Notes under the pieces: generated by a model
What the model saw: only the letters and a program-made list of their open reading frames with translations
What the model was told of the DNA's origin: nothing
Databases searched by the model: none
Program-made: the position numbers and the translations under genes
From: Monarcha castaneiventris obscurior
Taxonomy: Eukaryota; Chordata; Aves; Passeriformes; Monarchidae
NCBI GenBank assembly: GCA_026261815.1
Contig: JAMPIT010000174.1
Span: 11,966,001-12,030,000, forward strand
Direction: 5' to 3'
DNA length: 64,000 nucleotides
In this document: positions 47,891-61,071 of the stretch, one piece after another
How the letters are laid out: each line of letters opens with the position of its first letter
Numbering within the stretch: the first letter of the stretch is position 1

Positions 47891-50800
47891 ACATTTTTAG
47901 ACATATGAAAACATGGAAAATCTGAGATTTTAAGCTCTCCACCCCAAACCTCAGTAATGTAAGCTATTAAGTGTGCTTCCTTTCTTTCTAGCATGCATTT
48001 AATAACCTTCAAAGTACACTGACACGAGACCCAAGATAAATAATATCTAGACTATTTTTTATATGATATACTAGGGCTTTGCATGCAACTTGAATCTCAA
48101 GAAACAAGAACTACAGCTTGAAAATATCTGCACTGCAGCCTGGGGAAGGATTCATCAGAGAAAGAGGATATCCATTAGAAGACACTGTTTTTGGCTACTG
48201 GATCTGGAGAACCTCTTTTCTGAATATGTTGTTTTTACATCCTTAAGGTCTTAATGAAAAAGGGTAAAAAATAATATTCAACCAAAACCTAAACACATTC
48301 CCAAATGGTTGAATGATTTATTTCTAGAGCAATGGGTTTTGTAAATCACAAGATATCAAGTTCTAAAATAAATCACTATATTATCAGGCATCAAAAATCT
48401 AGCTTTACACTGGCCTATGAAGATACTGTGGGGAGTCCCATTTGAGTCAAAAATATTGCTGATATAGCACTGGTTATATAAACTTGCCCTCGGTTAGCAT
48501 ATTATTATTCTTTTCTTTCCCTCTCATAATTTTGCAAGTGAACCTAGAAACAGTTAGACAGTTTACTATTAAAGCAGGACTGACACAACAATGATAGAAA
48601 AATAGTTGAATAAATTGAAAATACGTGTTTCAAATGATTCTGTCAGAGTGGTAGCTGAGAAGAGGGTTGTGAAGCAGCCAGATAAAATTAATGCCACAGC
48701 CAGAGTATGCGTCGTAGGCACTTCTTACCAGTGCTCATCTGAGATGGATTTAGATTTTCAATTAGTGATTAATAATCCTAACTAGATGCCTGAAAATGAA
48801 GTAGTCACTCAGCCTCATATTAGAAACACATCCATTGTACATCATGGAACAGGTTTTTTTGAACACTGATGTTTCTTACTGAGCACACCTTGGATTGCTT
48901 TGCCATCTAGTTAAATCGATACATTTTAGTCAATAAAAGAGTGGTTCTTCATGTTATAGGGTCCTTGCTCTTGTTACCTGGTGGTGTTTGGGTTTTTTTT
49001 CCCCTCTTCCATCTAATAGATCTATGTCTATGCAGTGAAGCAAATAAAGGAAGAGCAGGTTACATGTGTTCTGTTGCATAGAGAAATAGATTAATTTCTG
49101 TTCAGAATGAATGTAATGGTTAGAGAAACAACATCATGATACCATGTGTGGAGAGAGGGAGAGAAAAGTGGTTGATAATTTCATGGGTTATAAAGCTATG
49201 AAGTGGGTGGTGTGAACCAGTGATCTGTAGTGTGTTCTTTATTGTTTCACTAGCGCAGGGGCTGTTTGACTTGCCCGAGGCTTGATGCACACTTGCATTT
49301 AACCCCAGGGCTTCAGACCATGCTCACTACTAGCTGTTGAGGGTCCTGATGAATCAATCAGCCAGATGGCCGGCAGTCACGCAACACAGCCCTCTCCATG
49401 GACTGCACAGCATTTTTTTATTGCTCTTCTTTGAGGATTGGAAGGGAAATATCCACAGATGAGGGACTTAGGGACTTCTCCTTGACTCTCCTAATTGCTC
49501 ACCCATGCAGCAGAAGAAAGAATGTCATCCATGAATGTGAATGTTCAAGTATCAAGACTGCCCTGCCTTACCCTGCAAAATTAAATAGGTTTGGTATCAA
49601 GGGGTCCCCATGGGAAGTTTAAAATAATTCAGTCAGGGTTGACCTATTTCATACATTCAACACAGCCACAAAAGAAATGCTGGAATGAACTTCAAGCAAG
49701 TTTTACGGAACAGGAAGTGGGACTTTGATCCAAACCCACCAGTAACTGCTGTAAAAGTCACTGCACTGCAGCTATTGGGGGTAAGTGAAAACTTCAAATT
49801 TCTGAGTGTGATTTATGGGGTATTCTACAACCCTAAAACTGCCTCCAATCCATGAAGCCCTCAGAAATGCTGTTACAGCAGTTCAACACTTTCTTGTTTG
49901 AAAGCGGTCTCCCATTGGCTGAAAGTCCAGAAAGCTTGTTTTGGGAAATTGGACTTAAGAAATAATTTGACAGCAAATATTTTGCAATGATTCATTACTT
50001 TTAAAAAACACAAGCAGACAATGTGGAAGAGTGCTTTAAAAAACAGCATACATCAAACAAACATTTCTGAAACATGTTTAAGCATGATCAAAGGAGAAAC
50101 AAAGCCACAGCATAAACATGATCAAAATAAAATAACAGCTAAAAACACTTCTCTGATCTTGCAGCCAAAATGAACAAGCTAAAAATAAAATCTTAGATTT
50201 TTATTTAAAACAATCAGCCTTTAAGAAGCAAATTATTAAAGCCCACACCTTTTTCAGTCTCCTTTTTCCAGTTGTCTTGGCTGTGGTGCTATTTCTCAGA
50301 TCCCACATGACACCTTTGTACACCACTTTGGGCGCCCTCCTGCAATTACCAGCTCTGCAGACGTTTCACTGGCAGCAGCCCATTAAACTGTCCTTCCTGA
50401 GAAACCTGGCTCTTTATGAAAACGACACCTTGGTCCAGCTGCCTCTATGATTTATACACCATTGTTTGCTTATTTAAGTAATGGAAACATGTTTTGCCTG
50501 GCTCAGCATTTCAGGTTGAGGAAAAGCAAAGGTAAATCGATCTGCATTGGTTCTTTAACAAATGCTATTCTTTAGGAGCAACAACTGCACAAATATACAC
50601 ACACCCCCAAGAGCAAGAAACAATAAAAATCAGAAATTGGCTTTTTAACTGAATTGTATTAGCATTTTAATGAAGATCTATAAACTTGAAGGCACAGAAA
50701 TTACCTTTAACTGTCAAGACTGAGTAAGCTGAAGGAACAGAAGCTGGGGTCATCTCTTCATCACTTGACAGGAGCCAAAGGGCAGTTCTCTTAGGAAATG

Positions 50801-51394
50801 TTTTGTGAAGAGTTTGAACTGGATGCCCCTATTATTGTATATTTATGGTCAAAATTACTAATTTATCAGTTCACAGCAAGAAAATTTTAGGGAACTAGGG
50901 AAATTTTACGCTCAGTAAAACTGCGACTGCTATAATTTAATGAAAAGTACTGGAGGGTGACTGGGACCCTGAGGAGAGGAAGACTAGAGAAGCTGAAATT
51001 AAAAATTTAACAACAAAAATAGACATCTGCTCAAGACTTCATAACCATGTACAGCGCCTGTCCGCTGAGATCCAGCACAGAGAGCCAAACACTATCCTCA
51101 GAAAATCTGGACTTGCTCTCACAGTGAGCCCTACTTCCCACAGAGAGGAGACTTGCAGCTTCAGTCACAAATGTGCAGAGCAGAGCCTCTGCCTTGGCAA
51201 GGTCACCAGAGGACAAAGCTGTTAATATGTGGTGATGAGAGAGCTAAGATGGTTTGTGGTTTTTACACACTCAAATGTAGTTTACAAAACACCAGAGCTT
51301 TTAGTGGTGTTCTTTCAAAGTCCTTTCATTTAAATTCCTCAACTTTCACATTCTACTTGCTGCTGTTGAGTCAGGCAAACACGGCAGAGCTCTC

Positions 51395-51449
51395 ATGAAT
51401 TCACTGTTTCCAGTGAATTCATCAATATTCATCAATATTCATCAATAAC
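51395..51449. repeat. Composite of 12-bp inverted repeat and three 10-bp tandem units
   Basis: ATGAATTCACTG-TTTC-CAGTGAATTCAT (51395-51422) is a perfect inverted repeat. Its right arm runs straight into three head-to-tail ATCAATATTC-type decamers ending near 51449. No known element matches. Confidence 0.7.
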
Positions 51450-52320
51450 ATGGATGGCATCAGACCACATCCTCAAAGTGGGAATGCTCTTTGCACAAGG
51501 GACAACTTGTGGCTATTATGGAGCTAATAGGAGGGTTTTGTGGTAACTTATTGTCAGATGCTAACATAGAAAGGACAGACCACAGAGTAGACATGTCATT
51601 TAAAGAAGCTGTTTACAAAGTCAGGAGGATGTGTGGCATGCAGGCCATGCATGATCAAGCTGTCAGCAGCTATTAAAAGGTAAGAAGCCCTGTGGTCCCT
51701 CATTGATTTTGTAATGGAAATTTCCAACAGAAAAGAGTTTTAAAGACTGATTATCTTCATCAAGCGGTTTATCTTTGAGTCCAGATGATCTTAAAGTAGA
51801 GTGTTAGTTATGTCAGCTGGTTTCTCCTTCTTAGAAGTGATATCCTGTTTTTTATTAATTTTTCAAAGATTAGTAAAGGTAATTTTTGTGTCACAGATTA
51901 TAAAACAGGCTTATAAGTATAAGGTTTAACTAAGGCTTCTTTTAATTTCAATAATGTATTTTTGAAAAATTTAATTATATTTTATTTTATTCAAAACTCT
52001 TTTCATAATTAAAAAACCCAAACAAAGCAACAAACCCTTCCTCTGCAGAATCCCAACTGCTATGCTTCAGTGGTGACTTGTGTGACATAAAGAAATTACA
52101 GATTTTCAAGGATGAAAGGTATTAAAAGTAGCAACAACATATCACTCCTCTGTCATTTCAATACATGGGTGCAGCAGCAATGTAACATGCAAACAGACGT
52201 GCATTAAAAAAGCCACACCATGTTTTTACACGTGTAAATTCTTCTACATCTCAATGGTACACTTACACATACAGCAACAGGGGTATAGTCCTTGTGGCTT
52301 TTACAGTGGCTTGACCATAA

Positions 52321-52370
52321 GTGTTATCTACACATCATTCTCATTGTGTTATCTATGCATCATTCTCATT
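52321..52370. repeat. 25-bp tandem duplication
   Basis: GTGTTATCTACACATCATTC plus TCATT is followed immediately by the same 25 bases with AC changed to TG. Local duplication in the large intron. Confidence 0.75.
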
Positions 52371-53918
52371 GTGAGAGATGTTAAAACCGAATTAAAATGA
52401 TTGGGTTTTTTTTAAGGAATGACTGATTTGTATTTGAGGCAAAAGTAAAGAAGAGCAAGTGTGTTGTAACATCCTAAAGCATTCAGGCTCCACGCTGGCT
52501 GGGCAGCTAGCAGAAGTGAAAACTTGACAAGACCAGTCTGGGGACTGAGCCATGGGTGCCCTTCTGGGGGCTGGCAGTGATGCAGAGCCAAATGACAGTA
52601 AGAGGAGCACAACCTCAGTTTGGGGTGCTCAGCACCTCTAGAGTAGTGTGAATGAGTCCCTTAGTGCCTGCCAAAACAATGCCACCATGCCAAGATCCCT
52701 CATCTTTTCTGCCTTAGAGGCATAATTCAGCATGAACATATCTTGGGAATAACATTTTAGCTCCCACAGGAAAGAGAAGGGAGAAAATGTTGATCTCTGA
52801 TGCAATTATCAGTTTCTGAAGCCTTTGTTCTAAAGAGACAACAATAGTTTTGATTCCCTGTTAAAGACTAATTATATGGTGAAGAAAAGTGAATACAAAA
52901 GTTCAGTAAAATTATAGCTTAATTCTCAACATAAATTAGATTTCTCACAAAACAATGCTTATGATCTATCCACCCCATTTAATTTAAAAGAGGTGATTAT
53001 TATCTCCTTACAGAAAAACAAGGAATATTAACACCTCTTTTCCATTACTGACTTTATTTTAAGGTTGTAATATATCTATCAACACAATTAATTTTAAACT
53101 TATTTACTTTTCCCTCAGAGAGGGTAATTGGGCAACTGAGAAAACTAGTGTCCATCACAGAACAGAAAGTGAGGCTTGCAGCACATTGTCTCCATTTAGG
53201 AATACTTTAATCTCAATTTTCTGTATTTCTTAAAGCTAACAAGAGTTCCAGCTAAGAGCCTGTTTCTTCCTCTCTCAGTCATTTATCTGAAGTTTTTGAC
53301 ATTGATGTTTGGAAATAAAAACACTAGAAAGCCTGTGCCTTAACTGTGTAACCTACATCTTTGGAGCTCTGGATGAGTGACAAGAACTAAATACCACAGT
53401 CTTTATGCTAAGAAGTGATGTATTAGGGGAGGAAGTGGAGCGTGGAGGCACTGAAGACAAAAGATGTTTCTGATTTGGGGTGTTACAGACTTTTGGCACA
53501 TATAGCCATGCTAAAGACCTGCTTTTAGTAAGCTCTGAAGATTCAGGTGAAGCACAAGTGCCTGGAGATGCCGAAGCAGTTTATGGCAGTTGATCCTAAA
53601 AGCCAAAATCCAAACCTGTTCCTCTCCACTAATGTGATTTTCTCAGGCCTTTCTGAATGCTGAGAGATGTATGTTTATGTCTTGGTGGAATATTCTTCCT
53701 ATTTGCCACCTGGAAATTAAGGGTGCAAGAAGTGTCCTGAAGGCAAAGGGAAGATGCTGCAGCAACACCATCAGCCAAACTCCTGACACAGCACTTTGCA
53801 GGAGGTAAATACCTGGCTGAGTGCGAAGAATAGCTGGGGATTAACAAGGCAAACATATTCCAGTGTGGGGAAAATGGGACAGCCCTCAACAGTATGACTG
53901 GAAAAAGCTGAGGCGCAC

Positions 53919-53960
53919 TGGCTTTCAGGAGACACTTCAGCCTGTGTCTCCTGAAAGCTA
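53919..53960. repeat. Perfect 15-bp inverted repeat with 8-nt loop
   Basis: GCTTTCAGGAGACAC (53921-53935) and GTGTCTCCTGAAAGC (53944-53958) are exact reverse complements around TTCAGCCT. One wobble and one further pair can extend the stem. The stem is shorter than usual for a microRNA precursor. Confidence 0.75.
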
Positions 53961-56900
53961 AATTCCTAACATTTCTCTGTCAGCACCATGCAGTGCATAA
54001 CCTTGTCTCCAGAATCATTTGTCCACAGAAATAATACTTTTGTCTGCCTAAAAAGTGAATAAATATGTCCTTTTTGACAAAAATATTTTGTAAACAGGAA
54101 GAAAGCCTCCAAATTTCATACTGCCAGGTTCAATTTGAAGTGTGTGGAAGAGGTTGTGTAGATGCAAAAAAAATCTCCTCCCTGATGTCACATCAAAAAC
54201 TGGACAGGACTCTACCATAGTCTCAACTCTCAGTGAGAGATATTCATTCATCTGGAAATGATCATCAGCCCACGCCAGTTCCCAAGGAGTCATCCAGTAG
54301 AGAACACTCCTGTAGCAATTTCCTAACCTTTCCAATCTCCTGTAATTTAATTTCTTTGTTAAATCCTTTAGATTTGGCTAAGGAACTGAGGTAATTTTGT
54401 CAAAATACAAGAAACATTTTGTTGGTATAATGAACTTTTACAGCTAGTGTAAAGCAACTTGACGCAAAATCCATTAAAGTAGGATTAATGAGGGATGGCA
54501 GCAAAGACTGAGGAAAGGGCTGGGTGAATGACTGGTTTTAGCTCATGTGTCAGTGTAGCACAGCAACACAAAATGCAGTAAGGCATCTGTAAGAGGAAGC
54601 AAAACCCCTCAGCAGAAACTGAGGTATTCATTGTGATAGCATCAGTTATGACAACCTCTCAGTAGTCATGTGAGCACAATATGTGTTTCCAACTTAATCT
54701 AGCTTCAGTCAACATACAGTATTAGCAGGGTTTTACACAACTGAAATAATGAAATCATGTAATCATTTACTGTTGAAGTGAAACTTAGTTCTGTTCATTA
54801 AAAAAGAAAAAAAAGTATTTGATAGCACAGGTGGGATGAAAGCTGTGAAGTTGCTTCAGATAGAAAAGTTTTGCAATAGTACCTGCACTGTCATAAAGTT
54901 GTGTTTCTCAAACATTGTTTCCTTGGTTTATACTTTAATTCTGTACAAGCAAACCCTCCTTTTTTTTTCTTTTATGTATTCACTGGCAGCACTGCAGATA
55001 TATTTGATGTAATTTCTGTGACTTTTAAGAATGAAAATTTCATTGTATCAGACTCAATTTTAGCATTTTTTAAAAGCAGTGAGGGAGGACTTTGCAGATC
55101 GCTTGCTTGTGATACATAAAATATAGGGAGATGAATTGTCAGAAAGTTTAACAGAAGTATTTAAAAAGTAATAAAAGAAAGAAATGTAGTAAAAAATATA
55201 GGTCCTGTAATAAATGGGAAACTGGATTTTTTTTTTTTAAAGAATGCTTTCTATCAACAGGTCTGACAAAAAAATATTAAAGCTGACAGTATGTCAAACA
55301 CGGAACAGAACTGAGTATTGATAATGACAAACCATTTCCACAATCTTGTGAAAAAGTTGATGACTCAGAAGTCCATGTAAAATGCCACATAGAAAGGTTT
55401 TGTACCTTCCTCTCTCATGGAGCATTTTTCTGCCCTTACTGGAAGTTGCTCTAGAGAAACAGGAGAACAGGACACGGAGACTGAAGAAATGGGTAACTGA
55501 AGAGAGCTGTGCCCCATGACTGCCAAATTTTACAGCCTGACAAATGTTATTATAGAGTTCAGGAAATATGAATAATCACACTGACATCAGTGGAACACTT
55601 CTTACTTACAACGATATTGAATTTTGCTCAAACAGCAGTAAAAGAATCAATAAACACCAATCCTCAGATATATGGCAATATTCACAGATAATGTATTATC
55701 ACTGAATGCTTGCAACTGTTTCATAAGAGCTGTGCATTGAATGGGAAAAGTATGTAACCCAGTCTTTAAAGTAACTTTTCTTCTGCTTTTTTTTGAATGA
55801 TCATCTGTAAAAAAGCTGTCACTGTAAGGTTATCTTGTTTCTGCTAATGCCAACGTCTCTAACAAAATCTTCCTACAAATCTTGCTGTACTTACCTGAAC
55901 AGAAATCTTTAAAGCCTACCAAGAGGGAATAAAATTTATACATTTATAGAGATATGTTAAAAATACTGTTTTCCATAATCCAGGAACCTAACAAAAACAC
56001 GGGCCCCCTTTAAAAGGTAAATCAGAAATGGAACAATTTTGTCTTCATTTACTCAGTGTGTTCGTGGCAGCTCTAAGCACTCTGGAACATCAAATTCTGG
56101 TGCATGTTGTACAATAAATGGCAGTCTCAAAGATTTACAGTTTAATCCTTGCTTTTGAAAGAGATAATTTCCCTGGTAACACTACAAGGCAACTCACCTT
56201 ACCAACAGAAACATTCAGCCTATAGACACCAGTGACACAGTGATCTCAGAACAGAGGGAAAACAGCTAAAAAAGGTTTATCAGCCTCAGTTTTGGTGGGT
56301 CACTCTCAACAGTCTTTTGTACAACACTGCTACTACATTTGACACTGATATTGAGATTCTTAAAAGCAAAGTTACCACATTTCAATAATACTGTATGTTA
56401 TCTGTGCACCAGCACATCATCTGAGGCATTCAGTGCTTCTGACTATCAACTATTAGCTGGTGATCACCTGCGTACTTTGACCTCTTAGATGTTACTATAA
56501 ACTTTACCATATCTTTTTTTTCACTGTATGGTATGTAAAAGCACTTAGCTACATGTTTAAAAAATCAAATTTAACAGCCACCTTTTAAAAAAGGGTGAAT
56601 TTATACAAGCCCATGGAATCCAGTGTAATAGCAAGAGATGGGATATTTCTGACACCACTTTGATAACTGAGAGCTGGACACTGGAGCCTGAAATAAGTAG
56701 TATAGGACACTCTAAAGATCAAGGTGAAAAAGAAGCATAACTCTGGCAATGCAGCAAAATAGTAAGTTCAGGACCTACTGCACTGTCAGAACTTAAAGGC
56801 ATCAAACAAGGAACGATTTATCAAACATTTTGTGTGTCTGTGATCTGTCCATCATATCTGATAACTGAAATTGTGTGAATTCGTTTTTGTTTGTTTTCAT

Positions 56901-59900
56901 GTCCAACATGATGCCTTTAAAAGTGAAAAATAAGAATCCATTTGTCTCTCCCATTTGTCCTTTTCTTTTCCTATTCCCCCTTCCTTACAACACAGTCGTG
57001 AATGAGGCTCTGTGGCCTAAATGTTGCTGTTGGTGACGTCAGTTTCACCCTTTTGTTCCACAGTGTTGCCTGATGGAGCCTGGGGAGGGACATGGTAAAG
57101 GCTCAAGTGGGACTGGAACAGTTTCTATCCTGGAAACATGGGTTTGCAGAAATAAATGGAGAAAAATGACTAAATGTTTTTGCATCAATTAAATCCCTGC
57201 AAATAATGGGATGTGATCTGATGGGAAACTACATGTCATATTAAATACAGAATTTTCTAATTAGGTGTTTCCTCTGCTCCTCTTCAAAGGCTACAGAAAT
57301 ATTAAGATGTCCACAGTTACAGCACAAAAAGGTCTTCAAGATATAGCATTTGATATGTCACAGTATTTCAGAAATAATGAAACTTCTGCAAGGAATTAAC
57401 AAATTTGAATTTAACTGCAACAGATGCTCTATCTACATTTCTTGATCTTGCATACTCTTTGTGTCTACCTCATCACAAATCACTGTGTTAGGCTCAGTCC
57501 TGCTCTAGTAAAGTCCAGAGCAACAACTCTGCTAAATACAGGAGTTGAAACAATAACCTTGATAACGGAGTTTATTATTAGCTTTGCCATTCTTGGCTAG
57601 TGTAACTTTTGAATTGTGTTCTTGAACTACTTGAATGTGCTATCAATGTTTTAAATACATTGACATTTCCATTTTGTTGTAAAAATAGGATTTTAATACT
57701 ACACAGTATTTAGCAATCTAGTACCAGCCATCAGTTTGATATCAGCCGTGACATTATTTAATTTTCAGAATCACAGAGGTTAAAGCTCACTGAACTATAA
57801 ACAGTTGGAAACATGGAGTGTAATCCCAAGGCACAGCTCTGCACAAGCTGTAATTTAAATCATATTGCATGCTAAGCTGAAAAGGCAGTGCAGGTCCCAG
57901 AGGGCATGAATAAATCTGCAGTCACTGATTTGCCACACACATTTGTGTTGGGATTCTGTAACTGTGCAAATGGGATGTCTTCCTTTAGAGCAGAGGACCT
58001 GTCATCTACTGAGATTTGTAATTAAATAACCCAAAGAACAAAAGCAATTACTCAGCCTTACAAATATTCAGGCTGAAATGTGTGCGATTTCATGAACAAA
58101 GAGAAGGGGAAGTTCCGGAGACGGAGAGAAAGGGAGGCTTTGAGTCTGCGATAATTCATCTGTGTCTAGTTCTAGTGGAGGCTTTAATGTATAGAACAGG
58201 TATTCACATACCTGGCTTACTTTGAACTAATAATTCCATCATCACAGACTCCACTGTGAAGTGGATGTTTCTCCAGCTAAGGAGCCAATTATGCTTCCAG
58301 CTGGCTCCATGCCACCTCAGGTGCCGGCTTTGAGCAATCAGTTGTGTTAATTGCAAGCAACACTAAATGCCTTTTGGGACAAGCAATTCACGGTTCAGGA
58401 ATGTCAGTGTGAAGGGGGTAGGTTCAGCCCCATTACCGAGAACAAATCACAGAGTTTGCACAGGTCGCAGGCTAAGAATTGGAATTTTATGGAATGGGGG
58501 AAAGAGGTGGGAGCAGACTAAGGGGCTGTATCCTCACATCATTAACTCTGCTGGGCATCTCAGTTAATTGATGGGGTGGGGGCTTTGTGGTGGACTGTGT
58601 AGTGCTTCATATTTTGAGTTCAGCAGCTCTGTCCTCTCATTCCCCTGGGTCTGCCAGGCATTCTGATCCAGGCCAACAGGGCTAAGACATTGGTCCAAGA
58701 GAAGATAACCTCAACTGCCCATGGACATGGGCTCCTTCACAATAGTTGGTATTTTCTTTCTGTTTGTCATAGTGGGAAAACAGTAGTTTTTAAAATGCAT
58801 AGGGATTGTTTGATACAAAGGAAATATTACAAGAGTGACAATAACAGTGAATGACAACAGTGGATGATGAAGGGCAAACATATATTAAAAAATAGCCATT
58901 GAAGGAATGAAGAGTAATAATGAAATGAGCAGAGTAATGAGTAGAAATCAGATCTTGGCTGCATAGCAATCATTGCCATGTATTGTCAGCTACAGATCTG
59001 GCCTGTTGTAATTTTTAGTATCTATCTTTTGACTCACTACCTGGATAACAATCTTTAGCCAGTCATTTATTCACAAGCATGAATTTCCAATATATTTGTA
59101 CATGAGCCCCCACACCAGCACTATTTAAAAGAAGAACCCTGCCCAAATGTTGGAGATGATGAATGGGAAGCTTGGATTGAATCACTAGAGATAAAGGGAG
59201 TTAGTGTGCAGTGGGGAGTGGGAGGAACTGGTACAAACCTCAGTCCGCAGGTGCTTAGAAACAGCGTGGAGGCTCAGGAAATGTCTCTAAAACTCTTTAG
59301 AGGCTCAGTCCCTGGTGTCCCACATGGATGTACAAAGAAAACTTAAAACAAAGCCATCTTATTTCTCCCTTTAACACAGACTAAAACATTGCCAAGCACT
59401 TTTGCGTCTGAAGCTGTGGATTTCATTAAATTCAATGCAACTTGCTCAGCACTCTCTATTTTTGTGTGGCTGAAACCTTTAATTCTCTCCCCACCGCCCC
59501 GCAGCCAGCATGCTCCAGTCACATCACACTTAACCTTTGCCTTGGCTTCTCAAAAAAGAATTTGTTTCACTCTATTCACGGCTTCAACAGTTTGGCAAAC
59601 TGCACTCGAGCGCTGCACTGGGCCTTTATATTGAACACACTAATCTGATTGTTTTTCCACTCTACAAACTTTGGGTCAACAATCAAGCTGCTGCCAGAAA
59701 CTAATTAATTTGCAAACAGGTCCCATTTTCACAGGGGGAGAGCTTTTGAAACCTATGTCAGTGGAGCTGGTCACACCATGGTGACATGCATTGTCATGGC
59801 ATCCACTTTTCTGGGTAATTCTCCTCACTAATTTTTCACCACACACATGAACTCAAATTACCCAGTCAAGAGCAAATCTCTATTGAATGCCCACCAAACT

Positions 59901-60759
59901 CTGAACGTGGTGGCCCGAGAAGAGGAAATTGGTATTGACAGGGTCAACACTCATTAAATTGATGGCTAGAGCAGAAGGAAAAAAAAACCAAAACAACACA
60001 AGAATGCAAAAAGAAAATTCGGATGTATGTCATATCCCAATAAAGGTGGCTGTAACAGACCCACTCCTCCTTTGTTTAAATCAATTAGTATTCTGCTGTG
60101 TGACTCCTACAAGCAGATTTCTGCTTAACTCTTCTGAAAAACTGGTTAGTGACTTTTGTGAACAAGAAAGGAGGCACAATTTGGTAGTTAAAAGTCACTG
60201 TTTTTCAAGCATCAGAGCTGTGATGAGCTCTCACAGAGATCATGGGAAACCTACTTGAATTTGCAAGGCCTGTAACACAGAGGCTTTGTCTTTGGAATCC
60301 TGCCACCTAATCTGAACTTTCCTTTTGCTTAAGCTGATTTGGATCTCTGCAAAAATGATAATTACAAAGAAACTGGTGTTGTGTAACTTAAAGTGGGTTC
60401 TATACCAAAAGCAAAGCAAAATGCAAACTTAGAACCTGAACACTCTAACTGTTCTGGACAAATGACTCTTTTTTTCCTACTGAGATTTATCTCCAGGGAA
60501 AAAGGAAAGTCTTCCTATGAACTGATGCATGTGGGTAACAGATAGATAGATAAATATAAAGACAGAAATGATCTTTTAATAATACATTAACTGAAAGTAG
60601 TACACAAAGCTTTCTAGTAGAGGCTATTGCCACTGCTTGAATAATATACTAAGTTTGTAATCTTAAGTGGACAAACCATGACTTTATGGAGCCATCCACT
60701 GCCAACTCTGTAAGTTATCCATGGAAACAAATCCATAGAAAAAATAATCCATTTTAGGA

Positions 60760-61071
60760 GAAGAAAAGAAAAGAAAAGAAAAGAAAAGAAAAGAAAAGAA
60801 AAGAAAAGAAAAGAAAAGAAAAGAAAAGAAAAGAAAAGAAAAGAAAAGAAAAGAAAAGAAAAGAAAAGAAAAGAAAGAAAAGAAAAGAAAAGAAAAGAAA
60901 AGAAAAGAAAAGAAAAGAAAAGAAAAGAAAAGAAAAGAAAAGAAAAGAAAAGAAAAGAAAAGAAAAGGAAAAGAAGAAAAGAAAAGAAAAGAAAAGAAAA
61001 GAAAAGAAAAGAAAAGAAAAGAAAAGAAAAGAAAAGAAAAGAAAAGAAAAGAAAAGAAAAGAAAAGAAAAG
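60760..61071 (+). repeat. (AAAAG)n pentanucleotide array, about 62 units
   Basis: About 310 bp of AAAAG repeated with very few interruptions: one 4-base unit near 60875 and a GGAAAAGAAG irregularity near 60967-60977. The whole tract is purine on the plus strand and pyrimidine on the SEMA3A sense strand. It yields spurious long open frames of repeated FLFFS. Assembly length may be unreliable. Confidence 0.97.
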
